Shown here: positions 35,701 through 43,792 of the stretch, one piece after another | Position numbering within the stretch: the first letter of the stretch is position 1 | How the letters are laid out: each line of letters begins with the position of its first letter | From: Actinocorallia populi | GTDB lineage: Bacteria > Actinomycetota > Actinomycetes > Streptosporangiales > Streptosporangiaceae | DNA: 64,000 nucleotides | Assembly (NCBI RefSeq): GCF_002995495.1 | Contig: NZ_PVZV01000002.1 | Span: 868,001-932,000, forward strand | Direction: 5' to 3' | Translations under genes and position numbers: made by a program | The notes under the pieces: generated by a model | The model's input: the letters and a program-made list of their open reading frames with translations, nothing else | What the model was told of the DNA's origin: nothing | Databases searched by the model: none

Positions 35701-37055
35701 CGGCGCCCTGGCCCGGTGAGTGGGTCACGTCCCGGCTGGGCCTCGCGCTGGCCGACGGGCACTCCGAGGTGGGGCTCACCCTGCCCGGACTGGTCGGGCT
35801 GGCCGTCCGCCGCAACCCCCGCCGGGCGCACCTGCTGGTCTCCACCGTCCTGGGCAAGCACGTCCCCACCGATCCGCGCCTGGTCCACGGCAGCGCGCTG
35901 CTGCTGGGCAGGCTGGTCGCCGACGCCCTGCAGCCGGGTCCGGCCGGGCCGGGGGAGAAGGCCGGGGCGTTCGCCGAGGCGGCGCTGCGCGGCGAGCCCG
36001 GCGCGGCGGCCGGGCTGCGCGACCTCGTGACGGCGCACCGGCGCGTGCTGGGCGCCGTGGTCGTGGGATACGCCGAGACCGCGACGGCGCTGGGCCACGG
36101 CGTCGCCGACGGCCTGGGGGAGGCGGTGTACCTGCACTCCACCCGGCGCCCGGTGGCGGAGGTGACGCCCTACGGCGGCTTCGAGGAGGAGCACAGCCAC
36201 GCCACGAGCCATCTGCTGCTGCCGGTGCCCGCCGGGCTCCTGGAGTCCGACGGGCCGCTGGTGCTGGTGGACGACGAGCTCTCGACCGGCAAGACGGTGC
36301 GCAACACGCTGCGGGCGCTGCACGCGGTGAGATCACGGCGGCACTACGTGGTGGCGACGCTGACGGACCTGCGCGACGAGGCCGACCGCGCCGCGATGGC
36401 GGGGCTCGAACGGGAGCTCGACGCCCGCGTGGACGTCGTGGCGCTGGTCACAGGCCGGGTCGGGCTGCCCCCGGGCGTCCTGGAGGCGGGGCAGGAGCTC
36501 GTCGCCCGGGTCGAGCGGGAGATGGCCCGCGCGGACGCCCCTGAGCGCGTGCCGGGCGGCCTGCGGCGGGTGCCGCTGGGCTGGCCCGCGGGGGTGCCCG
36601 ACGGCGGCCGCCACGGCTTCCTGCCCGAGCACCGCGCCCAGCTGGAGAAGGAGCTTCCGGGAATGGCCGCCCGCCTGGCGGCGGCGCTGCCCGGCGAGGC
36701 CCGCAGGGTGCTCGTCCTGGGCTTCGAGGAACTGATGTACGCCCCGCTGCGGCTCGCCGAAGCCCTCGCCGACCTGCTGGAGGACACCGACGTGCGGTAC
36801 TCGACGACGACCCGCTCGCCCGTGCTCACCGTCGACGACCCCGCCTACGCCATTCGGAACAGGCTGGTCTTCCCCGCGCACGACGATCCCGCGGACGGGC
36901 CGGGGGAGCGCTACGCCTACAACGTCGACCAGGGCTTCGACGCGGTCGTCGTGGTGGTGGACGAGGCCGGGGACACCCCCGCGCTGGAGCACGGCCTGCT
37001 GCGCGGGGTGCGGAGGCTGGGCGCCGAGGCGCTGGTGGCGGTGGTGCCGTCGTGA
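35697..37055 (+). CDS. Phosphoribosyltransferase–TRSP domain fusion protein
   Basis: A 452-residue two-domain protein. The N-terminal type I PRTase-like domain carries the PRPP loop VLVDDELSTGKT (189–200). The C-terminal TRSP domain is named for the motif seen here as TRSP (372–375) in YSTTTRSPVL, preceded by VLGFEELMYAPLRLAEAL. In published comparative genomics of Ter systems this fusion is a core enzyme of a predicted nucleoside-like metabolite pathway. GTG 35697 overlaps the lyase stop and the next gene starts at the overlapping GTG 37052, so all members are translationally coupled. Confidence 0.9.
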   Translation: MTAPWPGEWVTSRLGLALADGHSEVGLTLPGLVGLAVRRNPRRAHLLVSTVLGKHVPTDPRLVHGSALLLGRLVADALQPGPAGPGEKAGAFAEAALRGEPGAAAGLRDLVTAHRRVLGAVVVGYAETATALGHGVADGLGEAVYLHSTRRPVAEVTPYGGFEEEHSHATSHLLLPVPAGLLESDGPLVLVDDELSTGKTVRNTLRALHAVRSRRHYVVATLTDLRDEADRAAMAGLERELDARVDVVALVTGRVGLPPGVLEAGQELVARVEREMARADAPERVPGGLRRVPLGWPAGVPDGGRHGFLPEHRAQLEKELPGMAARLAAALPGEARRVLVLGFEELMYAPLRLAEALADLLEDTDVRYSTTTRSPVLTVDDPAYAIRNRLVFPAHDDPADGPGERYAYNVDQGFDAVVVVVDEAGDTPALEHGLLRGVRRLGAEALVAVVPS

Positions 37056-38140
37056 GCGCGCACCCGCTGCGGGGACCGGGTTTCGGCAGCTACCGGCCCG
37101 AGGACGTCGCCTGGCTGCTGACCGACCTGTCGGACGTGGAGCTGGAGGCGCCGACCGAGGAGCGCGAGGAGGCGATCCAGTCGGGCGCGGCGCACTACGC
37201 CGAGTCCCTGCCGATCGAGTACCAGCCCTCGCCCGAGTACCAGATGCTCTTCCACACCGCGCTGGAGGACTCCGCCGCGCGGATCGCCCAGGCCGTCGCG
37301 ATGATCACCGAGCGGATCCTGGCGGAGCGCGGCCCGGACGCGGTGCTGGTCTCGCTGGCCCGCGCCGGCACGCCGGTCGGCGTCCTGGCCCGGCGGTGGG
37401 CCGCCCACGCCCACGGGCTCGACCTGCCGCACTACGCGGTGAGCATCGTGCGGGGGCGCGGCATCGACGCCGTCGCGATGGACTACCTGGCGCGCCACCA
37501 CGACCCGCGGAACGTGATGTTCGTCGACGGCTGGACGGGCAAGGGCGCCATCACCCGCGAGCTGTCCGCGGCCGTGGCGGCCCTGCCCGGCGGCTTCTCC
37601 CCGGAACTGGCCGTGCTCGCCGACCCGGGGCGGTGCGTGCGGATCCACGGGACGCGCGAGGACTTCCTCATCCCGTCGGCGTGCCTGAACTCCACGGTGT
37701 CCGGGCTGATCAGCCGGACGGTCCTCAACCGCGATCTCATCGGCCCGGCGGACTTCCACGGCGCGAAGTTCTACAAGGACCTGGCCTACTCCGACGTCTC
37801 CCATCTCTTCCTCGACACGGTGTGCGCGTACTTCCCGTCCGTGGAGGTGCCCGAGAGCCCGTCCGTGGAGGAGCCCGACTGGTCCGGCTGGGAGGCCGTG
37901 AGCCGGATCAGCGAGGAGTACGGGATCGGCGACGTGAACCTCGTCAAACCCGGCGTGGGGGAGACCACCAGGGTGCTGTTGCGGCGCGTCCCCTGGCGCG
38001 TCCTGGCCCGCGCGGACGCCCGCGACGACCTCGCGCACGTCCGCATGCTGGCCGCGGAGCGCGGCGTGCCCGTGGAGGAAGTGGACGGCGACCTGCCCTA
38101 CGCGTGCGTGGGGCTCATCAAGCCCAGAGGAGCCTCGTGA
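37052..38140 (+). CDS. StiP/PRTase_1 family protein of the Ter-linked module
   Basis: A 362-residue protein of the family usually labelled 'cysteine protease StiP'. The sequence itself looks like a second phosphoribosyltransferase: NVMFVDGWTGKGAIT (FVDGWTGKG at 157–165) resembles a PRPP-binding loop, and LVSLARAGTPVGVLARRW the preceding nucleotide-binding segment. I do not see a convincing Cys–His protease dyad, so the PRTase reading is preferred. It is coupled at both ends by GTGA overlaps and probably adds or removes a ribose-5-phosphate unit in the same pathway. Confidence 0.85.
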   Translation: MSAHPLRGPGFGSYRPEDVAWLLTDLSDVELEAPTEEREEAIQSGAAHYAESLPIEYQPSPEYQMLFHTALEDSAARIAQAVAMITERILAERGPDAVLVSLARAGTPVGVLARRWAAHAHGLDLPHYAVSIVRGRGIDAVAMDYLARHHDPRNVMFVDGWTGKGAITRELSAAVAALPGGFSPELAVLADPGRCVRIHGTREDFLIPSACLNSTVSGLISRTVLNRDLIGPADFHGAKFYKDLAYSDVSHLFLDTVCAYFPSVEVPESPSVEEPDWSGWEAVSRISEEYGIGDVNLVKPGVGETTRVLLRRVPWRVLARADARDDLAHVRMLAAERGVPVEEVDGDLPYACVGLIKPRGAS

Positions 38141-38985
38141 CCGTCGTGGCCTGTGTGGACCTGGACCGCACGCTCATCTACTCCGCCGGCGCCCTGGCGC
38201 TGACGGGGCCCGACGCGGAGCTGCCGCGGCTGCTGTGCGTCGAGCTGTACCAGGCCCGCCCGCTGTCGTTCGTCACCTCGGCCGCCGCGACGAGCCTGGA
38301 GCTCCTCGCGCGGACGGCGGTGCTCGTCCCGACCACGACCCGCACGCCCGAGCAGTACGCACGGGTGCGCCTGCCCGGCCCCCCGCCGTCCCACGCGATC
38401 TGCGCGAACGGCGGATTCCTGCTCGTCGACGGCGAGGAGGACACCTCCTGGTCGGCGTCCGTGCGCAAGAAGACCGCCGGGTGCGCGCCCGTCGTCGAGG
38501 TGCTCGACCACGTGCAGGCCCGCAGCGGAGACTTCACCCTGAGCGTGCGGACGGCCTCGGACATGTTCGTCTACACGGTCGTGGAACGCGACCGCCTGCC
38601 CGACGGCTGGGTGGAGGAACTGGCGGCCTGGTGCGCCGCGCGCGGCTGGAAGGTCTCGCTGCAGGGCCGCAAGGTCTACTGCCTGCCCGTCCCGCTCACC
38701 AAGTCGGCCGCGGCGGCGGAGATCGCCCACCGGACGGGCGCCTCCCACCTGCTGGCGGCCGGCGACTCCCTGCTGGACGCCGAGCTCATCGAGGCGGCGG
38801 ACGCCGCGATCCGCCCGGCGCACGGCGAGCTCCACGAGCGGTCCCACACCGGGACGGCCGTCACCGCGGGGCCCGGCGTCCTGGCCGGCGAGGAGATCGT
38901 CTCCTGGCTCCTGGCCCGCGCCCTGGCCCCGTCCTTCATCCCCGAGACGGGCGCCTGGCGGGTCCGCCCCGGGCCGCCCGCCTGA
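38137..38985 (+). CDS. HAD-superfamily (type IIB) phosphatase of the Ter-linked module
   Basis: A 282-residue HAD hydrolase. Nucleophile motif I is VDLDRTLIYS (Asp8, Asp10), the ANGG motif occurs in SHAICANGGFLLV, a lysine-bearing segment lies in PLTKSAAA, and motif IV is GDSLLD (209–214). The large cap between motifs places it in the sucrose-phosphatase-like IIB class. As the last gene of the operon it would dephosphorylate the final nucleotide-like product. GTG 38137 overlaps the previous stop. Confidence 0.88.
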   Translation: MTVVACVDLDRTLIYSAGALALTGPDAELPRLLCVELYQARPLSFVTSAAATSLELLARTAVLVPTTTRTPEQYARVRLPGPPPSHAICANGGFLLVDGEEDTSWSASVRKKTAGCAPVVEVLDHVQARSGDFTLSVRTASDMFVYTVVERDRLPDGWVEELAAWCAARGWKVSLQGRKVYCLPVPLTKSAAAAEIAHRTGASHLLAAGDSLLDAELIEAADAAIRPAHGELHERSHTGTAVTAGPGVLAGEEIVSWLLARALAPSFIPETGAWRVRPGPPA

Positions 38986-38992
38986 GGCCCCG

Positions 38993-39484
38993 CTAGAGCC
39001 CGACCTGCCGCCGCACGGCCTGCAGCAGCTGTTCGGCCTTGGCCCGCACCCCCGGGTCGTCGGAGTCGACGCCGGAGTCGAAGACCATCGCCCACATCAG
39101 CTCCTCCCGGGCGGGGGAGGGCCGCTCGTGCGTGGGGCGCCGCCCCACGATCCGCACCCCGCCGTCCCCCAGGTCGAAGTGCCGGCTGACCACCACGGTC
39201 GACGTCACCCGCTCCTGCACCACCTCGGGCACCGACCCGGCCTCCACCAGCCGCACCTGGTACTCGGCGTCGTCCCCCCACACGTGCAGCCGGTCCCCTT
39301 GCCAGGAGGCCCGCAGCACCCTCTCCCAGGGCACCCGGGTGAACCCCCCGCCCCCGTCCGGCACGTGCAGGGCGTGCCCGGTGGCCACCACCACCGATCC
39401 CCCGCGCGTACCCGCGTGCGCGAGCACCTTCTCACCACGCTCCAACCGGAGCAGTTCACGTACGGGACGAGGCAGGCGCGACAT
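38993..39484 (-). CDS. Conserved actinobacterial hypothetical protein (PH-like)
   Basis: A 163-residue soluble protein with two beta-rich halves: VVVATGHALHVPDGGGGFTRVPWERVLRASW resembles a short PH/GRAM-like barrel, and the C-terminal helix (REELMWAMVFDSGVDSDDPGVRAKAEQLLQAVRRQ) is conserved in similar actinobacterial proteins. I do not know a function. It lies downstream of tRNA-Asn on the same strand and is convergent with the HAD gene, 7 nt apart. Confidence 0.65.
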   Translation of the reverse strand: MSRLPRPVRELLRLERGEKVLAHAGTRGGSVVVATGHALHVPDGGGGFTRVPWERVLRASWQGDRLHVWGDDAEYQVRLVEAGSVPEVVQERVTSTVVVSRHFDLGDGGVRIVGRRPTHERPSPAREELMWAMVFDSGVDSDDPGVRAKAEQLLQAVRRQVGL

Positions 39485-39687
39485 GCCCCCAACCTACCGC
39501 CAGGTGATCACGCCCACCACGAATTCCCCCAGCCGCCCCCGAACCGGCCTCCAAGCGCCCCTCTCCCGCCCCATCCGCCCCTGGATTCCCGGGCGTCCCC
39601 GCCGTGAGATGGGCCACTGCCCGCCGGCCCCCGATCGCCGGGAGCCCGAACCTCCACGAGGAATTCCCGAACACCCCGGAAAACGCC

Positions 39688-39724
39688 TCAGGCCCTGTTC
39701 CCGAAATTCGGGAACAGGGCCTGA
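39688..39724 (-). terminator. Intrinsic terminator of tRNA-Asn
   Basis: An 18-bp perfect inverted repeat (39688–39705 with 39707–39724, one central base, effective loop GAAATTC) lies 17 nt past the 3' end of the tRNA. On the minus strand it is followed by GGCGTTTTCC, giving a short U-run. Confidence 0.85.
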
Positions 39725-39740
39725 GCTGCGTTTTCGTCGG

Positions 39741-39813
39741 CTCCCGCGATTGGACTCGAACCAATAACCTGCCGGTTAACAGCCGGCTGCTCTGCCAATT
39801 GAGCTACGCGGGA
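39741..39813 (-). tRNA. tRNA-Asn(GTT)
   Basis: The minus strand folds as a complete cloverleaf of 73 nt: acceptor TCCCGCG/CGCGGGA with discriminator G, D-arm GCTC…GAGC, anticodon stem around CTGTTAA (anticodon GTT), and TTCGAGT T-loop. CCA is not encoded. Confidence 0.95.
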
Positions 39814-39945
39814 TCGCTTCCGGCGGGGGCCTCGGTCCCTGCCAGCGCGTCTACATTAGCGCATCTTGGCGGGTGCTCGTGCATCGTTAACGGCTGGGCG
39901 GGTACGGGGGGATGGTGGAGACGACTGAAAGGGAGTGATCTCCGG

Positions 39946-40215
39946 ATGAAGCAGTTGATGTTCCTCACCGGTGCGGCCGTCGGGTACGTGCTGGGGTCGC
40001 GCGCCGGGCGCGAGCGGTACGAGCAGATCAAGAAGACGGCGCAGGACGTGTGGGCGCACCCGTCGGTGCAGTCGGCCGCGGAGAGCGTGCGCGAGCAGGC
40101 GACGATGGCGGCGAGCAGCGGCGCCCAGAAGGCCGGGGCCGTCGCCGGTTCCGCGAAGCAGAAGGTCAACGACCGGCTGCACCGGGACCGGGAAGAGGAA
40201 GTGCTGATCACCTGA
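39946..40215 (+). CDS. YtxH-like small membrane-associated protein
   Basis: An 89-residue protein: an N-terminal hydrophobic segment with glycine motif (MFLTGAAVGYVLGSRAGRERYEQIKK), then an amphipathic Ala/Ser/Gln-rich helix (SVREQATMAASSGAQKAGAVAGSAKQKV). This matches the YtxH pattern of stress-related membrane-tethered proteins. ATG 39946 has GGGAG about 11 nt upstream. It is monocistronic or co-transcribed with the glycosidase 44 nt downstream. Confidence 0.78.
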   Translation: MKQLMFLTGAAVGYVLGSRAGRERYEQIKKTAQDVWAHPSVQSAAESVREQATMAASSGAQKAGAVAGSAKQKVNDRLHRDREEEVLIT

Positions 40216-40259
40216 TCGGAAGACTGGTCAGAACACGATCGCGGGGTCAGGCTGGGGTG

Positions 40260-41591
40260 ATGAGCCCGCGACTGACCGGAGACGAGTCCGCGCTCTGGCG
40301 GGCGGCCATTCGGGTGCTGGACGCCAACTGGACGGGGACCGCGACGACGCCGTCGCCCGGTCTGTACCCGCACCAGTGGAGCTGGGACTCGGCCTTCACC
40401 TGCATCGGGCTGGCCCGGTGCCGTCCCGAGCGGGCCGAACGGGAGCTGGCCGCGCTGCTGGAGGCCCAGTGGGCCGACGGGATGGTCCCGCACATCGTGT
40501 TCAACGCCGACCTCGTCCGGAAGGGCTATTTCCCCGGCCCCGAGTTGTGGCTCAGCCGCGACAGGCCGCAGGCCCCCCGGCCGGTCGAGACGTCGGCGAT
40601 CACGCAGCCTCCGCTGCACGCCTTCACGGCGCTGCGGATGCACGCCGCCGCCTCCGACGGCGCGCGCAGCCGCGACTTCCTGTGCTGGGCCTACCCCCGG
40701 CTGGTGGCCCAGCACAGGTACCTCGCCCGCGTCCGCGACGCCGGCGGCGAGGGCCTGGCCGCGATCTGCCACCCCTGGGAGTCGGGGCTGGACAACAGCC
40801 CCACCTGGGACCGGCCGCTCGCGGCGGCCCAGCCGCCCCCCACCGCCTACGCGCGCCTTGCCGCCCCGCGCTCCCAGCCCGCGGGCGTCGACCACGAGCG
40901 CTACGTCTGGCTCGTCACCGCCTACCGGGACTCCGGGTACGACGAGGGCTACCTGCGGCACGAGCACCCGTTCCTGGTCGAGGACCCGCTGTTCAACACG
41001 GTCTACCTGGCCTCCACCCACGCGCTGGCCGAGATCGCCGCGCTGGTGGGCGCCGATCCCGTCCCGCACCGGGAGGACGCCCAACGCATCCACACGGCGC
41101 TGATCCGCCGCCTGTGGGACGACGAGCAGCGCTGCTTCCATCCGCTGGACCTCAGGTCGGGCAGGCGGATCAGGATCGCCACGATCGCCTCCCTGGTCCC
41201 GCTGCTCGATCCGGAGCTGCCCGCGCCGATGGCGCGCCGGCTGGCCGACCTGCTGCTGTCCGCGCGCTTCGCCGGGGCGGCGGGCTACCCGGTGCCGACC
41301 TGCGACCTGCAGGCCTCGGCCTTCGACCGCGCCGCCTACTGGCGCGGCCCCACCTGGGCCAACACCAACTGGTTGTTGTGGGCGGGAGCCCTGCAGCAGG
41401 GCTTCGACGCGATCGCCGACCTGCTCTACGGCGGGACGCTCCGTCTGGCCCGCCAGTCGGGGTTCCGGGAGTTCTTCGACCCGTTCGACGGCTCGGGCCG
41501 CGGCAGCCACGACTACAGCTGGACGGCCGCGCTGCTGCTGGACCTGATGGCCGCGCGCCGCATGCTCCCCGAGGACGGCCCCGGCGTGTGA
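40260..41591 (+). CDS. GH63-like (alpha/alpha)6-barrel glycosidase, mannosylglycerate-hydrolase-like
   Basis: A 443-residue soluble enzyme with the barrel signatures of GH63/GH37 relatives: YPHQWSWDSAFTCIGLAR (acidic residue in the WDSAF motif), GMVPHIVF, ICHPWESGLDNSP, RGPTWANTNWLL and a C-terminal HDYSWTAALLLDL block. Bacterial proteins of this compact type include mannosylglycerate/glucosylglycerate hydrolases that recycle compatible solutes; general alpha-glucosidase or mannosidase activity is the alternative. No signal peptide. ATG 40260 (or the GTG directly before it) is the start. It sits 32 nt before the GntR gene's ATG. Confidence 0.75.
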   Translation: MSPRLTGDESALWRAAIRVLDANWTGTATTPSPGLYPHQWSWDSAFTCIGLARCRPERAERELAALLEAQWADGMVPHIVFNADLVRKGYFPGPELWLSRDRPQAPRPVETSAITQPPLHAFTALRMHAAASDGARSRDFLCWAYPRLVAQHRYLARVRDAGGEGLAAICHPWESGLDNSPTWDRPLAAAQPPPTAYARLAAPRSQPAGVDHERYVWLVTAYRDSGYDEGYLRHEHPFLVEDPLFNTVYLASTHALAEIAALVGADPVPHREDAQRIHTALIRRLWDDEQRCFHPLDLRSGRRIRIATIASLVPLLDPELPAPMARRLADLLLSARFAGAAGYPVPTCDLQASAFDRAAYWRGPTWANTNWLLWAGALQQGFDAIADLLYGGTLRLARQSGFREFFDPFDGSGRGSHDYSWTAALLLDLMAARRMLPEDGPGV

Positions 41592-41599
41592 TGACGCCA

Positions 41600-41624
41600 A
41601 TGGTGCTAGTACCATTAGCACCAT
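41600..41624 (+). promoter_or_regulatory. GntR operator overlapping its own promoter and start codon
   Basis: ATGGTGCTA (41600–41608) and TAGCACCAT (41616–41624) form a perfect 9-bp inverted repeat with 7-nt spacer. The spacer and its edge supply the -10 TACCAT (41610–41615), and the right arm ends in the ATG of the regulator, which is 7 nt from the -10. The geometry predicts a leaderless, tightly autorepressed transcript. Confidence 0.85.
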
Positions 41625-41961
41625 GTTGCTGAGTCTGGAAGCGGACGACCCGCGCCCCCTGCACGAACAGGTGGCCGGGGCGCTGCGCCGCGCCATCGCG
41701 GACGGGAGCGCCCCCGAACGGCTGCCCACCGCCCGCGATCTGGCGGCGGCCTTCCACGTCAACTCCAACACCGTGCTGCGCGCCCTGCGCGAGCTGCGCG
41801 ACGAGGGGCTGCTGGAGTTCCGGCGCGGCCGCGGCATCCGGGTGATCCCCGGGGCGGGCCGCAGAGGCGAGCTCATCGACCGAATACGAGAACTGATCCG
41901 CGACGCCGAGAGGGCGGGGCACACCCGCGCGGACCTGATAGCGATGATCGAGGCGATGTGA
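41623..41961 (+). CDS. GntR-family regulator, YtrA subfamily
   Basis: A 112-residue protein consisting of the GntR winged helix (PLHEQVAGALRRAIADGSAPERLPTARDLAAAFHVNSNTVLRALRELRDEGLLEFRRGRGIRVI) plus a short helical C-terminal dimerisation tail, as in YtrA-type members. These usually sit in an operon with membrane proteins or ABC transporters responding to cell-envelope stress. Here the partner is the DUF1648 protein, whose GTG overlaps the stop (GTGA). The operator at 41600–41624 indicates autoregulation. Confidence 0.93.
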   Translation: MLLSLEADDPRPLHEQVAGALRRAIADGSAPERLPTARDLAAAFHVNSNTVLRALRELRDEGLLEFRRGRGIRVIPGAGRRGELIDRIRELIRDAERAGHTRADLIAMIEAM

Positions 41962-42833
41962 AGAGATTTCTGGCGTGGAGCGTTCCGACGGCGCTGGTCC
42001 TGGCCCTCCTGCCCGCCGTGTGGTGGGGGCGCCTGCCGGACCCGATGGCCTCGCACTGGAACGCCGCCGGCGAGCCCGACGGCTCCCTGCCCAGGGCGGT
42101 GATGCTGGCGCTGCCGTTCGCGGTCTGGCTCGTCGGGGCCGCGGCCGCCCGGCACCATCCGCCGATCGCCGCGGGCACGGGCGTCCTGGCGGTGGTGTTG
42201 CAGGGCATGGGCGTCTGGGCGAACCTCGACCGGGCGGACTGGCAGGACGCCCGGTCCCTGGCCTGGTGGACGGCGGCGCTGGCGCTGGTGCTGCCGCTGC
42301 TGGCCGGCTGGCTGGCCCTGAGGCTCTCCCCGCGGCGGGACGGCCTGCCCGCCGGTCCGGTCGAGACCCTGGACCTGCCCCCCGGCGAGCACGCGGTGTG
42401 GGTCTCGCGCTGCACCAACCCGCTGCTGCTCGCCCTGAGCTCCCTGTCCCTCGTCGTGGGCGCGGCCATGCTGCTGACCGGCGGTCCGGGCGGGGCGGCC
42501 GCCCCGGTCCTGCTGGTCATCGGCGTCGCCGGAGCGCTGGTCGGCACCGTCCGGGTGCAGGTGAGCGAGCGCGGCGTGGCCGTCGCCTACGGCCCCTGGT
42601 CGTTCCCGGTCTGGCGCAAGGCGCTGCAGGCGATCGCCGCGGCCAGGACCGAGGACCTGAAGCCCATGCAGGTCGGCGGCTGGGGCCTGCGCGGGCTGCC
42701 GCCGCGCACCACGCTGATGCTGCGCGGCGGGGAGTGCCTGGTGCTGGAGTACCCCGGCGGCGGCAGGTTCGCCATCAGCGTGGACGACGCCGCGCGGGGC
42801 GCGGCGCTCATCAACACCCTGAAGAACCGCTGA
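41958..42833 (+). CDS. DUF1648 domain membrane protein
   Basis: A 291-residue protein. The N-terminal DUF1648 segment is recognisable by LPDPMASHWNAAGEPDGSLPR after the first transmembrane helix, and four to six hydrophobic helices follow. The last ~90 residues are a soluble domain with repeated short strands (RVQVSERGVAVAYGPWSFPVWRK) resembling a PH-like module. Function is unknown; coupling to a YtrA-type regulator suggests a role in membrane stress or immunity to an envelope-active compound. Confidence 0.8.
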   Translation: MKRFLAWSVPTALVLALLPAVWWGRLPDPMASHWNAAGEPDGSLPRAVMLALPFAVWLVGAAAARHHPPIAAGTGVLAVVLQGMGVWANLDRADWQDARSLAWWTAALALVLPLLAGWLALRLSPRRDGLPAGPVETLDLPPGEHAVWVSRCTNPLLLALSSLSLVVGAAMLLTGGPGGAAAPVLLVIGVAGALVGTVRVQVSERGVAVAYGPWSFPVWRKALQAIAAARTEDLKPMQVGGWGLRGLPPRTTLMLRGGECLVLEYPGGGRFAISVDDAARGAALINTLKNR

Positions 42834-42920
42834 AACGACGGTCGCGGAAGGGTTCTGACCAGGGATTTGGTAGCGTTGCCGGATCGATCTCCCCGTCTCC
42901 GCCGATCTGAAGGCCCTTCC

Positions 42921-43727
42921 GTGACACCGCCCCCCGGTACGCATCCCTACCTCAGCATCACCACCGACTTCGGCGCCGCCTACACCGGCATCTGCGCCGG
43001 GGTCGTCGCCCGTATCGCGCCGTCCGCCCGCGTGCAGGTGCTCAGCGACGAGGTGGGCAAGTACGCGGTCGTCGAGGGCGCGCTGCTGCTGGAGCAGGCG
43101 CTGCCCCACCTGCCGGTCGGGGTCCACCTGGCCGTGGTGGACCCTGGCGTCGGCACCCCCCGGCACCCGATCGCCGTGCGCACCGGGAGGGGGGACTTCC
43201 TCGTCGGTCCGGACAACGGGCTGCTCGCCCCCGCCGCCGAGGCCCTCGGGGGAGTGGCCGAGGCGCGGATCCTGGACAACCCGGAGCTGCGGCTGCCCGC
43301 CCTCTCCAGCACCTTCCACGGCCGCGACCTCTTCGCCCCCGCCGCCGCCCACCTGGCCAACGGCGTCCCCCTCGGCGAGTTCGGCCCGGCGCTGCGGCCG
43401 AGCCCCCTGGAGATCCCGGAACCGGTCCTGGGGGAGGGCGAGCTGGGCGCGACCGTGCTGTACGCCGACGACTTCGGCAGCCTGGTCCTCGGCGCGTCAC
43501 CGCGGGACCTGGCCGCCGCCTTCGGCCGGCTGGAGTACGGCGCGGAGCTGGAGTTCGCCGGGGTCCGGGTGCGCTGGGCGGCGACGTTCGGCGCGGTCCC
43601 CGAGGGCGAGCCCCTGGTGTTCGCCGACTCCTCCGGCCGGCTGGCCCTGGGCGTCAACCTGGGTTCGGCGGCGGCGCGGTTCGGGCTGGCCGCGGGCCGG
43701 ACCGTGACCCTGCGCGCCATCCGATGA
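42921..43727 (+). CDS. SAM hydrolase (SAM hydroxide adenosyltransferase, DUF62) family protein
   Basis: A 268-residue member of the fluorinase/chlorinase superfamily. The opening SITTDFGAAYTGICAGV, VHLAVVDPGVGTPRHPIAVRTG, VGPDNGLL and STFHGRDLFAPAAAHLANG blocks carry the conserved Asp-Arg-His set that activates water, so the reaction is hydrolysis of S-adenosylmethionine to adenosine and methionine; no halide-specific insertion is visible. GTG 42921 with AAGG upstream is preferred to an open-frame start at 42867. The physiological purpose of these enzymes is unclear. It precedes the amino-acid importer by 65 nt. Confidence 0.88.
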   Translation: MTPPPGTHPYLSITTDFGAAYTGICAGVVARIAPSARVQVLSDEVGKYAVVEGALLLEQALPHLPVGVHLAVVDPGVGTPRHPIAVRTGRGDFLVGPDNGLLAPAAEALGGVAEARILDNPELRLPALSSTFHGRDLFAPAAAHLANGVPLGEFGPALRPSPLEIPEPVLGEGELGATVLYADDFGSLVLGASPRDLAAAFGRLEYGAELEFAGVRVRWAATFGAVPEGEPLVFADSSGRLALGVNLGSAAARFGLAAGRTVTLRAIR

Positions 43728-43792
43728 AGTTAGACTTTTTCCCTGTTTCCCCCCTGTTTTACGTGAAAGCAAAAGAAAGGCCGGAGGTCGTC

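Noticed and set aside
37396-38136. Upstream extension of the HAD phosphatase frame
   Set aside because: The frame is open through the StiP gene, but GTG 38137 overlaps the previous stop and gives the normal HAD N-terminus with motif I at residues 8–12.
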